Assembly (NCBI GenBank): GCA_016859345.1
Contig: CM029121.1
Coordinates: 4,720,029-4,784,028 of the forward strand
DNA length: 64,000 nucleotides
Reading direction: 5' to 3'
Source: Istiophorus platypterus
Taxonomy: Eukaryota > Chordata > Actinopteri > Istiophoriformes > Istiophoridae
Part shown: in pieces, positions 1 to 14,214 of the stretch
Layout: the number at the start of each line of letters is the position of its first letter
Numbering within the stretch: position 1 is the stretch's first letter
Program-made: the position numbers and the translations under genes
Notes under the pieces: generated by a model
What the model was told of the DNA's origin: nothing
The model's input: the letters and a program-made list of their open reading frames with translations, nothing else
Database searches by the model: none

Positions 1-199
1 CTGTGTGAAATGATATTTTTGATGAAAAGGAAGTCTAAGGCCTCTAGTCTGTTTAGCTTTTTTTTTTTTTTTTTTAACCCCACTGGCACACTCTTAGCAA
101 AGCATAATCTCCAGTGAACTTTCTGGTTTCACTTTTCCCCACCATCTGTAGTGTGGAGTGTCCATTCATATCCTGATTTTATTGTGGATTCCCAAAAAG

Positions 200-345
200 A
201 GTCCACACTCATTCTAGCGGTTCTGTAAGTCTGTATAATGGTGCTTTGAGTTAAATGCATCAACATGCTCAGATGTTAGCATGCTAACATGGTGATGTTT
301 AGCAGGTAATATTTACTATGTTTAGCATCTTATTTGGTTAGTTAG
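200..345 (-). repeat. Interspersed repeat, fish type (family A, copy 1)
   Basis: Contains 'agcatgctaacatggtgatg' and, on the other strand, 'catttaactcaaagcacc'. It matches in reverse orientation the end of the better-preserved copy near 24.8 kb. I recognise this as a very common teleost interspersed repeat, but I cannot name the family. No coding capacity is visible. Confidence 0.5.
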
Positions 346-3300
346 TTTAAAAAAAAAAAGATATAGGCCAAAATACAAGAAGCAATTTTGGTGATTTTTA
401 AAAGTAAGAGTCTCCCCTGCTTCCACAAAGTCCCAATCATTTTTCCCATAGACAATGGTGCCTTCCTCACAGCTAGAACTCTTCTACGACTTGGGTCAGC
501 ACGAAACTCTTCCAGTTGAATCATTGGTGCAAAAGCTTACATCTGCATAATATCTGGTTCTTTGATTTAAAAAAAAAAGTCAAAGGTGAAAACACTGACA
601 TAAAAGTTAATTACATCTTCCAGTCACACAGCTTCAAATTCTGTTAGGCGTGCCCCTAATGACAGGTAAAAGCCAAAGATATTGCCGTTGAGAGAGCTGA
701 CTGGCCTACTTTTCATAGCATCTTTTGCTGAGGCTTATGGGTATTATAGTATTTAGATTTGTCCACCATGCCGATCTGAATATGATTTGAAAGACATGAA
801 AATGTGGCCATAACATAATAGGAACGTTACATTACCTGTAAGAGTCACGTGTTCCTGTGTTAAGTAACACAGATTGCTCAAGAAAGAAATTTGGCACAGC
901 AGTTTGGGGGAAGCCCTTTTGGAACCAGCGAGCAGATTTTATGTCCATATAGAGAGAAAAATAAAATGCACCGTAAAATCATTCAAATGTATGTTGAGTC
1001 CTCAGTATACTAAAAAATATTCTGAAGATAAAGCAATAGCTTAACCTGAGAGTTTGACTGAGCTGACTATAAATTCAATGGAGCCCTCTGGCTAAAGATG
1101 ATCGTAGCAGTAAGTGTAATGTGGGCTGAACCAGACAATGATAAGTTAGACAATTAAAACCTGGCAGTTTTTTAAATAACCCAGGATAAATGAAATAGCA
1201 TAAATTTTTATTAAGAAATGGAGAAGACAGACTTCTACTGGTTTACGAGATTAAACCTTTTCTTGTAGTGTGACCCCACTTTTATGTCACAACAAACCTA
1301 GAACTTTTTTTTTTTTTTAACTCATTTTTATTGCCAAACTTTCTGTTGACCATCCGGTGAACCTCACACGCACACGCATACTTAGTTTTTCCTCTCTCTG
1401 ATATCTGTTTCAGCGTTCCTCTCAGTTTTCTTGCCAGACGTTTCATTGCCAGCAGGGTCATCTGCTTTGCTCTGACTCCCTGTTGGCTACTTTATTGTGC
1501 TGGTTGGCTGACTCTGACTCATTATGAGCAGGTGACAAGGACAAGATGAAGATGGAGGGCAATGTTAGATCACTGGAGCCTGAGAGTCAAGTAGTTAGTC
1601 TATTATGAAAGCAGTTAGCATAGCCTAGACTGGACACAGGAGAAACGACTAGCCTGGCTCTGACGGAAACATAACAAAATCTACCCACTAGCACCTCTAA
1701 AGTTCACTTATTTATACATTATATGTTGTTTGTTAAATCGCACAAAAACTGAAGTGTAAAATGGTTGTAACAGGACATTACTATGTAAAACCACAATTTC
1801 AGTTTTTGCATGATGAAATACTTGTAAACACACACACACACATACATGTTGAAAGTTAAGAGGTGCAGACACAGATTTTGTTACTCAGAAGAGAGACAGG
1901 CTAGTTGTCTCCCTGTATCTGCTGGCTCTAGCTCTGTATTTTCCATTAAGAAAAGCCAAGCAAATAAGTTTATTTCACAAAATGTCAAACTATTCCTTAA
2001 TTACGTCTCTTTTTCTCTCAGTTTGTGTTTTTGCTGTTGAGGATCTTTGTTTACCTGTTGGATAATTTGGATAATTTTGATATATTACATCTAGGCTCTT
2101 TTTTCCACAGTTTTTTCAACATTTCTATCAGTAAAAATTACAACACTGTGCTCCATTTTAATTTCCAGTATGCAGGCACATTTTTTTAATAGACTGATTT
2201 ATAAATTATAATTTATTCATTTTTCACATCTACACTACCCTAGTAAATAGACTCAACCTTTATTATATAGACCATGATAAATCATAAAGAGTGTATTACT
2301 GTTATTCTTTCATAATGTCATTAAGACAACATCATTATTACAATTGTTACTGATTATTATTATTAATCTTTCTGATTATGGTTTCTGTGTTATTTTCTGA
2401 TTAATGAAAATATATGTAATATGAAATATTAATATATAATTACTTTCTATTTAAACCAACGCTTGTCTGCCTCAAAATAACAATTGAGGATTGAACTCAC
2501 AGCTCAAATACCTATTTATTTCTCACTATATCATCCCTCCCCCTGAGTCAATCTTATTCCCAGTTTGTGTGTGTGCGTGTGTGTCTGTATCTGTCTGTGT
2601 GCATGTGTGTGTGAATCAGACGTTACTATGACGCCTGTGCAGCCTGTACCACAACATCAAAACAGTGTCAGCAGCACACTCCATCACCAGCAAGTCATCT
2701 AAACCTGTCGTGACTGGGGTTATTTTCAATGTTCACTCTTGGTTGCATTTCACTTTGTCATGGGACTTTTACTGTTACTGATTCTGATCGTCAAATAGGT
2801 TGATGTTTATTACCCCTATTTATAAACTTTGTTTTACCAGGTGACAGTCCTCATCAGACAAGAGTAAATTCTGTTTTTGTATGTTGATAAGAGGTCTGTT
2901 TTGTATTTTTTTCCATCCGTGTCTGCACTTCCTCTGAATGGGACTTGCAAATGCCAGACAGTACCTTCGCATTCCCCCTCAGTTTTAGGCTGAATTAAAT
3001 GTTATAAAAGTTTATTCATAGTGTGCATGGTTCAAAAACGTACAGTAAGTTACCTAAGGGTATCAAGGGATATGGTCTCTGCAGGCTGCATTCTTGTTTT
3101 AATTGATGGATGGTATGATGATGACAACAGGCTGTAGTTAACCAAATATTTTACAACTCTGATGAATCACTGGTTCTCCTAAGGATGTTTTAGCATCAGA
3201 CTATTTCAAGTGTCTGGTGAGTTAAATCAAAGGGATCTCAAGTGGGTCAAATGTTTGGAACTATTTTCAGATGTATATTAACTTGTGTCTGCGGCTTCAG

Positions 3301-6300
3301 ATTGTGTCAGGTGGATTTGGCTGGATATTAAGGAGAGAGCAGTGATTTGTTACTCCAGTATTCAACTCTGAAAATATATATACATACTGATTTGGAAGTT
3401 CTTCCTTTGGCCATCCGCTCGGAGACAGAGATAGTATCTTTGAAGAATTGTCCGCAACAGCCAGAACATAACTTACTTCACACAGCCAGCTGAAGCTGAT
3501 AGCAAGCCAAATTCTGCGTGTGTGTGTTTGACTGTCTCTATATATTTCTACCTCTCCCTCTGTCCTCTCTTTCACATCTGCCCTGACAAAAACATCTGTA
3601 AAGCCTGCTTGTTTGTTCTTGGAAATCAATACTTCCAGAAGAACACGGGAAATTTCTCTTGTGCGCACGAATTATTGCTGTCCTTTGTGGGAGGATATCC
3701 ATTATTTCATTACATTGGCTCAGATCATTTTCATAGGAAAATGAGATATCTGCCACCCGACAAAAAATTACAGTGTCATCTAAGAAGTGACTAATAATAC
3801 TGTGGACATATTGTTACTCGGAATACACATGGTTCAACATTTTGGGTTTAATATTTGTTTGTTTAATCTTCAAGAGTATGAGGTGTCTGAATTAGAGCTG
3901 CACTGATTTTTTTATGAGTGGGTCAAATTTTGTTGTGTAATATAAATAGAGTCACTGGTGACAAATCAAAAGACTCTGCATTTCCTTTCAGCTTTTAGCA
4001 TCTTTCAGCTAATTGTTTTGGTTTCAGAGCCATTAGCTTTACATTTTTAATTCAGTCTGACAACTCATCAGTGTGGATTTCAGCCACAGCAGGCAGCTGG
4101 TTTAAGTTGATGGAAAAGCTCTGATAAACCCACTGCACACTCCCTGCGCAGCATTGAACAACAGACAGATAAACTTAGCAGTGAGCTAATTTGGCTAATT
4201 AGCTTTTGACATTTAAGAAAAGCAGAGGCATACGAAATCAAATAAATCATGACCAATGTTTTCTATTCCTGGCTTAATGGGACACCTGAAAAGAGCTGAG
4301 CTGTCATGAATTTTATTAGTAAAACCTGTGCTTTTCTTTTTGACAAGTCAAAAATGCTCTGAAAAAGGCAGAAAGAGGCAGTTGTTTCTGTCTGAGTTGA
4401 TGGAGACCAAACTAGAGCTAAAAAGGAAAAGTTGTAATGGACTTAGATTCATCAGGTTTCAGGAAACATGACTCTAAATGATCATTAATGTTGCCCTGTA
4501 TCTTCTGGATGCTTAAATAGGGAGCTGTAAGGTATTATGTCAGCATACCAATGCCCTAAAATGGCCCTGATAAAAATAATGATAATTATAGATCAATTAA
4601 TGGTGCTTTAAGTGGGGACTTGGAGTTTGCGAAAACAAAAAGGGAGAACTCACTGCTTTTTTTTTCACATGAATACCACATCAGACCAATTGACTTGTCA
4701 AATCTGGGCTACTGAAAAGTCCTTTTTTGTTTTCTCACATACAGAATAAAAGTTTCACAAACAGACGTGTTTTAAAGTTTCTTTGGCTTTGCCCAGATTT
4801 GATTAGATGAAGTTTAAATTTCACCGTGTTTTGGACCAGCTGGTAAACGTAATGGATTATTTAGTAGATAAAGAGCCTGATAATTCCCTCAGGAGATTTA
4901 AAAAAAAAAAAAAAAAAAAGACATTGAATATTGGTTTTACAGTTGCGAGGTGGCCAGAAACATGATTCCAAATGAATACTGCTAATGGACCCTCTGCCTA
5001 GCCACGCCCATGTGTTGTTAGCCACTGCTAGTGTGTCAAACTGTCAGCGCCCACATTGTCACTAACTGCACTCCGAAGAAATGTCATCCAATTTTTTGAA
5101 AAATGAAAATGCAGTTTCATAGAGAAGCAGACAGAGTGGTCTACAGTATGAGTTTTAGGGATGTATCCAGGACATCAAACTGAGTCAGCAGCCAAAAATA
5201 CATTAAAAATGAAAGATAGAAGCTAAAGCATACAGATCACAGTGTCAAAGTGAACCACCACATCACCTGGCATTGGAGAAAGTGTCCTCCTGTAAACACC
5301 TTTTATAAAGCAGTGAAGGTTCACTGTCAAAGTCATTAAAAAGCAGAAGCAGCATGTGTGTACATTTAGTATACCTTCAGCAGCTAGCGTAGCATAGCAA
5401 TGCTAGTTAAGGATTGATTTGCTGTGTTCTGCTTTGATCAATATCACTGTTACACACGCCCCTGGCACAACATTTAACCATGACTAGCTGGAAATCCACA
5501 AAAGCAGCCTGAAAATGATGAAAATTCAAAATGATGCCATGAGAGTCTATGGAGCACAGCTGTATAGCTGGCAGATGCTATGCTTTGATTGGCCAGTCTG
5601 CATTTAAGGGGCAAGACTTGGCAAAGGATCAATTCCTAATGTTGCTCCATAACTGCTGGATGTGTAAATAAGCAACTGTTTGCTAACATGTTTTCTTAGA
5701 AGGTGATGATAGTCAATGTTATGTTAATGCAAAGCTGTTGCTGACAGTTTTAAATGGAGGATAAATTCTATCAATTCCATTTCCTTTCTAGCTATTTGCA
5801 AATGATATCATATGTAGCATAGTAGCTTCAAGTGTGATTTTAATTTATATAACTTGTTGGAATTGAATAAGATGCAAAGTTGAGCATAAATATATTAATG
5901 ATTCATCACACTCAGTTCCAGCAGGGAAGAGTTATTTCAAGCCATAACTCATTTTCCTTTGTATATTAATGATTTTACAAGCGTCAGTGTTTAAAGTTGA
6001 CTCAACATTGTCTGAATACCAGTGTGTATTAATATCTGACGCATCAACTGGTAGTACCACTCTCTCAAGCTCTTTCTCTGTCGGATCTAGTCTCATAACC
6101 ACTGACTAAGACCAAGCCCTAAGTGCTCCCTTTTATATTACTTGCAAGGTGGCCAATGTTTACTCAAACATCTTAAGAGAAATAGAGAGTCCATTTGAGT
6201 CTTGGCCAGTACAGTTCACCACCTGTGTTTGCAGGGAACATCTCTATCCTCTGTGGGTTGTAAATTTGAGACCAACATTGACCAAAGAAAACATTATTCA

Positions 6301-7211
6301 GAGGTTGAAGGTCATGGCAGTCGGACTTACTTCACTCACAGCCATTAATTATAGTTGTCGGTGAGAAAAATGCCTGAAAGCTTATAAAAACTTAAAGAAA
6401 TACAGTATCTTTTTGTTCTTTTTTATGTTAAATTCCAGTTTTCTGTCCATCTCTTGAAATAACCTGTTTTTTTTCTGTGTGACCAGTGCATAACCTCTCC
6501 TTATCCTCACTCTCTGTACCTCTAATCTGTGAGTCATCAAACCTAGGGAGTGTTTCAATGGAAATGTGCACACTTTGAGCCAACTTTAACATGCAAAGGT
6601 CCAACTGCTTTTTAAAAATTGTTTGATTCAGTTTCGTAATACCGGTAGCTCATCTTTCTCCATAATCTTTTTTGGACCGTTTTTAGAATTTTCTTCTCTT
6701 TTTTCTGAGACTTGAAAAGATAAAACATGAGTTTTATGTTTGCTGGACAGTCTTAACTGTTGTTACCTGTTGTATTCTTCTGTTGCTATATCTTAATATC
6801 CAATTGCTAACTTTATAATGGTACAATAGGGGTTTGTGGAACTTAATCGGGTGTGTCTTTAAGAAGACATGCGCTTTCCCTCCATTGTTCAGCTAAAAGT
6901 CTGCTGTGCAGTATGGGTGAGACCAACATCACCACATTGTAAGACAAAATATTAGACCAAGAAGAACTGCTGTCCATACCTCATACTATCTCTCTTGTCT
7001 CTCTCAGCTTCAGTGTGATATATTGGTTTGATTGTCAAGAATTTGCACATTTTTTAAAGGATGTTTTGGTAAGGTAAAAAAAACAACACAGAAAATAATG
7101 ATCTCTTTGTTGCTACTGTATAGTGTTAGCCAGCGCTATGTAGCGGAGCTCATCCGTCCTCCATATCAGTAAATAGCTCAGACGGGAGGATCCAGGATTT
7201 ACACACACACG

Positions 7212-7246
<35 letters not shown>

Positions 7247-7770
7247 TGTCTCTAGGAGAGAAGGGAGGAACCATCCGGGCCCTGACTGATCCTGACACAA
7301 CCTGCTGAAACAAAGGAGGGCTTTACACACACAAATATTGTATAAACCGGCACAAAATACACCTGGCTGAACATAAATACACACATACAGGTGATACATG
7401 TTTGCACATACAGAAAAAGTAATCTGGAGCATTCTCACACGTGAAATTAGTGTGTGACTTAATGCCAGTTGTCCAATAGAAGGTTTATTAAATAAGGTTA
7501 TGTTTAAGAAATATCTGTTTCATTTTGGGTGAAGAAAAGAGAAAAAAACAGCAGGAGCTCAGTGACAGTGATGTAGTCCTTAATTTAAAGAAGCTCCACT
7601 TTAACATGAGCCCACTGAATATGGAAAAAGAAATTATTTCCCGGGTCACTGGGACCTCTGTTTTTCTAGAGAATGCACTGGGAGTAAGGTAGACGAGTTT
7701 CATTTGAAGATAATTTGTTGTTCGTAGAGCAGGAATGCATTCCATTGGCCGTAGGGGCCATCAATCTTTA
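346..7770. other. Gene-free AT-rich stretch upstream of wt1
   Basis: No ORF here resembles a known protein, and no exon-like segment with good splice sites stands out. It holds poly-A/T runs (for example 4900-4919), scattered short TG/CA tracts (2568-2613, 7201-7242) and AT-rich DNA. The stretch 3990-5750 has 'gctaattagc'-type motifs that suggest an old interspersed repeat. I see no exons of the genes that flank WT1 in mammals. Confidence 0.5.
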
Positions 7771-7771
7771 A

Positions 7772-7845
7772 ACCAGATTGGTCGAGTGGTCAGATGCCTT
7801 AGCGGTCCTCTGGGATAAGAGGCACCCATGTGTGATTGACTTTTT
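7772..7845 (+). pseudogene. tRNA-like fragment (Ser/Leu-type A box), possibly a SINE relic
   Basis: The segment 'tggtcgagtggtcagatgcc' reads like the D-arm and A box of a class II tRNA. It is followed by a possible stem (cctct / agagg) and, after about 30 nt, a short T run. No B box (GGTTCGA) is present where expected, so this is at best a decayed tRNA or tRNA-derived SINE head. Chance resemblance is quite possible. Confidence 0.22.
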
Positions 7846-9630
7846 TAATGTACATATCTGGGTTTAAGTGCTGCTGAGGAAGGAATAAGAAAAGACAAAA
7901 GAAAAGGGGGGAAACGGGAAGAGCAGCAAACTGACTTTATATGTTCCTGTGCTGCTGCCTTATGTCTCCCCAGCACTCTTGTCCTATCAGTGATCACAAG
8001 GCTTATCATGATAGATCAGTGTACATTTATCAGAAAAACACAGAACAAAATACACAAATGTGTCTTTGTCACCAACAGTCAACCCCACTGAAAGTGGAAG
8101 AAGTATGTGATTGTGAGGCCATGAGCTGCTACAGGGAGCGTATAGGCTGGGCTGTTTACACAGGATAGAGTCCTTGGATTTTTGAGGTTTACAAAAAATA
8201 TGTAAATTATTATTAGGTTTTTTGGATTTGTTCTCATCATTTTCTTTTACCAAGTTACAGAGTAACTCTTGTTATTGTCAATCTGAACATCTTTTGCTTG
8301 TCTGCTCAGCTGTAACACCTGAAACAATTATTTTCACAGCAGGCATTTTAGCTTTTTATAGCAGTAAATACACAGATGTAATAAATAAAATGACTGTTAG
8401 CTCCATTCCATTTAAGTCCCCCCAGTAAGCCATGCCAGTCAGCTAGAACAAACAATATCAGAGTCCTGGATGTGGTTTAGCTAAATGGTTTCAGCCATTT
8501 TGATTGATAAAGCTAAATGTCCAGTTATTCCTGAGCTTATGGTGTTGTCAGTTTAAAGAAACAACTTCCTAAAAAAAAAGTCCCATTTCAATTGAAGCAG
8601 TATGATGCAGGTTTTCCTGCTGTGACAACAAACCAACATGGCTGCCCAGTCAAGCAATAAGAAAGTGTTATTTTTACAAAACTGTGTATTTTAATTAATT
8701 ATTAATTATTTTTTACTTATTATTATCTTTTGCCACTTTGGGGCCACCCCAACAACACTGACTTATTATTCATTTATAAAGTTGTCTTGGCTAACATGTT
8801 AGTAAAGAGTTACATTTTTATACACCCAGCAAACTCAGAGTGACGGTCGGATTCATTTGGAGCCATGTTTCTTTTTGCCTGACAATTGTTTTAAAAAAAG
8901 GTAAAAAAAAAGGATGTAAAAATAAAAGAGAAGACGGTGAAATGCCGTAGAGCTGGGGGGAGTGGCAGAGGTGAATAATAACACTCAACGGGTTCATCAC
9001 TTCCACATATCTTTCACATTACACTCTTTCAACCGATCCCTTGTTCATATAAAAATATTTTTTTGACATACCAACACAGTAACAGTTGATAAAACTGAAC
9101 TATTAGATATTTTGTTGCACTTTGAGTTGCAACTCTAAAGGCTTTAATACCCTTTCTTTAGGCTGAATCACTGATGTACAGTACAGTATGATGTAGGGCA
9201 GTGATAAAGCAAAATGAATTATCATTACACTGAAAAAAGTTGTGTGTAATTAGTTTTATTTCAAGACAATGTCCGACGTTGATTTTTCATGCTCTATTGT
9301 TCTGATAGTGCTTGTAAGACAGTGATGCTGTTAGTAAGAGACGGATGACAAACAAAGAAGATAGGTCATGCTCTTGTGATTGAGACTGGAGAAATATTTA
9401 TCAACTTAGCTGTGTTAGTCAGAATGTCCTCTAAAGCACCAAACCACCGAACATGTACTGCTTTTACTTATAATATATATTATATACCTATAATTGTAGA
9501 GAGGACAACATGTCAGTCATGTAACTCACACTTCATTACAACAACATCCATTTTGTTTCCTACATTTCCGCCACTGTCTGGCACTGAAGGAAACAGCATA
9601 AGTCATGTACATGAGTAAAACAGCAAGCAG

Positions 9631-9632
<2 letters not shown>

Positions 9633-9720
<88 letters not shown>
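9633..9720. repeat. (TG)n microsatellite, 44 units
   Basis: Perfect TG dinucleotide array of 88 bp followed by a short degenerate 'catgtg' array. Long open frames here encode only Cys-Val or Thr-His repeats and are artefacts. Confidence 0.95.
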
Positions 9721-9721
<1 letters not shown>

Positions 9722-9915
9722 ATGTGCATGTGCATGTGTATGTGTGCGTTAGTCCGCCTGTCTGCATTAGTGTTTATACATATGCTCACGTGGTCTTATT
9801 TCCAGAACTCTTGTTGATGAGTGAACAAAGTACTTTGACACACTGATTCTTCTCTTCAGGACAAGCACTTTTAGCATGCGCTCCACCTCCCTACCTCATC
9901 CTCTCCTCCTACTAA

Positions 9916-9920
<5 letters not shown>

Positions 9921-9943
<23 letters not shown>
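9921..9943. repeat. (TC)n microsatellite
   Basis: Short pure TC/CT dinucleotide run in a pyrimidine-rich stretch. Confidence 0.8.
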
Positions 9944-9949
<6 letters not shown>

Positions 9950-10704
9950 GTTCCTCATGGAGTTTAAGAGTTGAATCATGGGTCAGCAGTTCTTTGTGCA
10001 GAGAGCCAGACTAGATTTCCAGATGGTGAAGTCACCATCTATCGCTGCTCATCAATTTAACACAGATACAGCCAAACTCACACTTATCAGCAGACACACA
10101 CACATATGCAGACTACATTCACACATACAGTAAATGCTGATGTTAGTCACTTTTAACAAAGCAGTAAACAAGAACGCACACTGCTGCCATCTAACTGTTG
10201 GAGCCCTGCTTCCTCTGACGAGCAGAAACAGGAAACAGGAAACAGAAACTATAAATGAAGTGCTCTAATTGGTTCCAGGGGAAGAGCATCGTGTGAAGAA
10301 AAGCATTTAATGGACACAATTCTGGTAAGAGGGGCAAAAGCCACTTTACCCGTAATAATTAGTGACTCAGACAGTCTATGTACTGTATGTGTGCGGTTGT
10401 GTACACCAGTGGCAGTTAGCCAGGTTCTTTGGCCTGTTGAACATCCATTTATCTTCCATGGGAAGAACAACCATCCTCAGGAAAAAACAAATGTGTCCAA
10501 AACTTCATCATGTTCAGGTTGGAGGAATTTTTTGAGAGGTAAGTTGACTTAGTAATACGGAGGACAAAATGTGTTCAGCTCTTAGACACTGAAAGAGCTG
10601 TCTCTGTGGATTGAGGACTGTGTGCCGGTCTCAGCCAAGTTCATTTCCATCAAAGTTTTCTTCTGTTTGCAGCAAAATGTGATCTGTTCTACAAGAGGAG
10701 AAGG

Positions 10705-10860
10705 TTCAATTCAGCTCAATTCAACTCAGCTTTATTTATATAGCAGCCATATCATAACAGAGGTTATCTCAGGGCACTTTTCAAATAGAGCAGGTCTAGA
10801 CCAGACTCTGTATAAGGTAGAGGTTGTTAAAAATAATTTCCCAAAATATCCACAGTAAGC
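10705..10860 (+). mobile_element. Teleost interspersed repeat ('tttatttatatagc' type)
   Basis: The run 'cagctttatttatatagc', followed by a 'ctcagggcac' block and 'gagcaggtctagacc', is the layout of a repeat found in very many spiny-rayed fish loci. The usual form is a 5' caattcaa-rich segment, then 'tttatttatatagcgcc', then a 'tctagacc' block. Recognition is from memory and the family name is not known to me. It looks decayed and non-coding. Confidence 0.6.
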
Positions 10861-10861
10861 A

Positions 10862-13800
10862 CAAGGTTACTGAAAATGGTGTCTGGTGCTGTGCGTGTGT
10901 GTGTGTGTGTGTTTTTGTTGCCATGACCACAAGACAGCTGGCAAAACTAGGAGCATCACTCAGAGAGAGAGATAACTTTAAAAAGGCCTACAGTCCTAGA
11001 TCAGAAGAAGTAACACGGTTCAAGGACAGTAAACACACACACACACACACACACAGGGTGAATGTCCAATATGTATGAGAGGAAGATATGAAAACAGGGA
11101 ACTGAGAGAAGACAACAGCCAAATTTATAATATTGTGAGTCTTTACAGTTTGACTACAAATTCCCTAGTTTTTATTAAGCAACAAAACACTTCTCATTAG
11201 ACAAAGCAATATCTAAATCTTTAATTTAGAAAACTGATTGATTTTACGCAGCTGCGTGCTGGTCAGATAAACGTTAGACAAGCAGCTCAGCCCACTATCT
11301 ATAGGAATAACATGTAAAATGAGATAGTTTCTTTTCATGATTTACATCCAGTATGTGGGGAGCACATTATTTACTGTAGTGACACGGAAAGTAGAGATGT
11401 TGAGGTAAGAGTTGAACAGTTTGTTTTGACATGAGTTAAGCTGCAGTTCGTCTAATGGCCCCCAGGTAATGACTCCCAGATAACTGAAGTCAAATCTCTG
11501 TCCAGATTTCAACAAATTTCAAAAAACTCGGGAGAAATCAGTGCGCTTTTCCATCCGCTAGTGTTATGCAGATATTAGGAGTTCGGCACATACGCATTAA
11601 CAGCTGGTGACCTTAGTTCTTCGTTTGGGTGTCGTTCAACCAGTGTAGGAGAAGATTGCTCAATGAGTGCAAATCAAACCTTAAATGATGGAGTATCATG
11701 CAGAAAACATAATGAAAGCTATGACATTTCTCTTTGTTTCATGTAATAATTTTAAGAAGGCTATAGTCTCCTCATTGCTCCTCATAGAGCTACTGATTTA
11801 ATCTCTTCAGTGACAAATTAGTCACGTGCTTCAGGTAGTCGATGTATCCACAAAGCATATTGCAAGTTTCTGTTGCATTTTGTTGCATTTTGTTTAAAAC
11901 AATACACCAATTTTTTGACAAAGCTTGAACATTTTTTGCAGATTTTTTTTTTTTTAATTTAAAGCATATTCACTCCCTTTTCTTTCTCTTTTTAATTTTT
12001 GTTATGCACAAATTGAAAATACATTAAAAACGGTACATTTTTCACCAATAGTTTTTGGCCTGAAAAGCTATTTTCAATAGATCGTGGTTGTTTTGAAAAT
12101 GATTGTTTATGGAGCAGATAATGCTGCTTAATATAAAGTATGTTTGGGGACCTGATTGCATTGATTGACAGGTGTCACAGTAAGTGCTGGGGGCTGCTGC
12201 TTACCCCAACTCAGCTCCACATAAGCAACTCCTCGTTGGATGTTCTGGCTCCTAAGTGGCACAGAAAGCAATGAGCAGTAAAATCCCGGCCTCAGGACGT
12301 CCCCTCACATCAGAAGGATTACATCACTGTTCTTCTGTCCAAGGAGCTGACTCTCCTCAAGCTACAGCCCACAGACTGTTGTGTCACAATAACCTCAATT
12401 AGGAAACAAATGTACCTAATATCAGACCAGTGAGCTGTGCTCTAAACTTTTCAAAATGCAGACACACAGCAGTCAATTAGAAAGACAAACCATATTAATC
12501 TATACCAATATGATGTAAATAGCCCGAATTTTCAACTAGAGTCCCTGAGCAGATTGAATTTAAAACTTGAACTTCATTCATAATTCTTGTTTATAGAAAA
12601 ATGCAGGGTCTCATTGAACTTTAAATTATTAAATGTGTTGTTTACTTAAAAGAGTGTCCAGTATGAATCCGCCAAGGTAATTTTAAGAAATTATTTTTAA
12701 AGTTGCTTTTGGCCACAAGAAAAAAAAAAAAAAAAAAAAAAAGCACATTCTGATTTTTTGCTTTTACCAAGACAAGTCAATTTGGTGAGTGTGAACAATG
12801 TTGTATGTGTGAATGATTCTTTGTGTTGCAGAGTGAAGATGTTTAATCATGGTTGTCCTCCTCTCTCATATTCCCCCCGTGTGACTGTAGGTCATCCTGA
12901 ATTATGGCCACAGGGTCGTAAACGGGTCTAGAGCCTGTTTCTCGTGGGTCAGCCCAAACTGTAACATGAAGATGGTACAACACGTCCGAGGAGGGCGGCG
13001 AGAGCCTCAGACAGGAAAGCAGAAGAAAGAGTTTCTCTTTTTAGTGGCTGAAAATTACAGGGTTCAAAATGTTCCAAAGGCTGAAGACACGGCAGCCGTT
13101 TCCTTATGAGATTCAACGAAAATTTAATTCTATTTAGAATTAGAAGTAAAAACAGGACAGAGTAAAATACTGGAAAGTGGGTGTAATGATTGTTAGAAAA
13201 ACGGGTTCGCCTTCCAGTAAATTGTAGGAAGAACGAGATGATTATTCATCACAAAAAATATTACAGAATGAGTTTAGATATTTAGTTTGGGCGCATTTTT
13301 AAAGGAAAATTAATTTTAGTCGTCCGGAGCAAGTGCACCTGATGCGAAGGAAAAAAAAGGACCATCAACATTTTATTTGTTATTGTCGGCGGCTGTTCAT
13401 TTTTAGATGGTCTAGAGCCTGGAGGCTAAAACGATGTATTTTCATTTTAATTCTGTGGTTCAACATTGGTGCAAAAAGATGGAATTTGCATAAAAATAAC
13501 AGCTGTCCTGCTTCCAGCTTGTCCGCAGCTCAGACCAACACACACATCACAACGCAAACGGACTTTTCAACGACACTTCGTGGATATTTATCATCGCACT
13601 AAGGAACAAAGAGGAGAGAGAGAGAGAGACGAGGGGAGAAACTGTCCGCGTCAAGAAATTAATCATATAATAATCATAATAATAAATGTTAATAATCATA
13701 ATAATAAATGTTAATAATAACAGTAATAACAATATAGTCCACAGTCATAAAAAAACAAATTAATATATTGTTTCATTTTACTGAAGTGTAAAAAATGTCT

Positions 13801-14200
13801 CCAACCTAATCTATTTTAAAATTGTTCCGACGCCGTTCCCGACGATATTCACCCTTTTTTCTGCTCATAGCTGAAGATCCCAGCTGTAAACGGGCTGTGG
13901 GAATCACTGATCTCCGTCAAGAGAAAATTAATACGTCTTACACTGACTGAATTTAATTTCAGAAAATCAGAAAATGTGAAAATAAAATGATGCAAATAAA
14001 TAAACAATTAATTACGACCGTAGGCCTTAAAGTCCAACTCCTCCAGATTTATCGCTGTTCATCCGCGCATTATATTAATCTGACAAAAATTCAGTCAGAC
14101 CGTTATATTTTCTTTCTTTACCATTAAAATAATTAATATGCGGAGTGCAACGTTTGATTTGGTATCTTTGACAAAATGCCTTTTTTTTTGGAAGATCATT
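10862..14200. other. Gene-free stretch upstream of wt1
   Basis: No supported gene. A CA tract lies at 11034-11054 and poly-A runs at 12720-12742. Two similar ~22-bp AT-rich units sit in tandem at about 13670-13722. Segment 12890-13010 is more GC-balanced than its surroundings and could be a distal regulatory element, but nothing in the sequence alone proves this. Confidence 0.4.
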
Positions 14201-14214
14201 TAATTTCTGTTTAA

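Noticed and set aside
9526..9846. Cys-Val and Thr-His repeat frames
   Set aside because: Translations of the (TG)n microsatellite; the same applies to similar frames at 23.1, 34.9-35.2, 38.6, 39.3, 41.6 and 42.4 kb.
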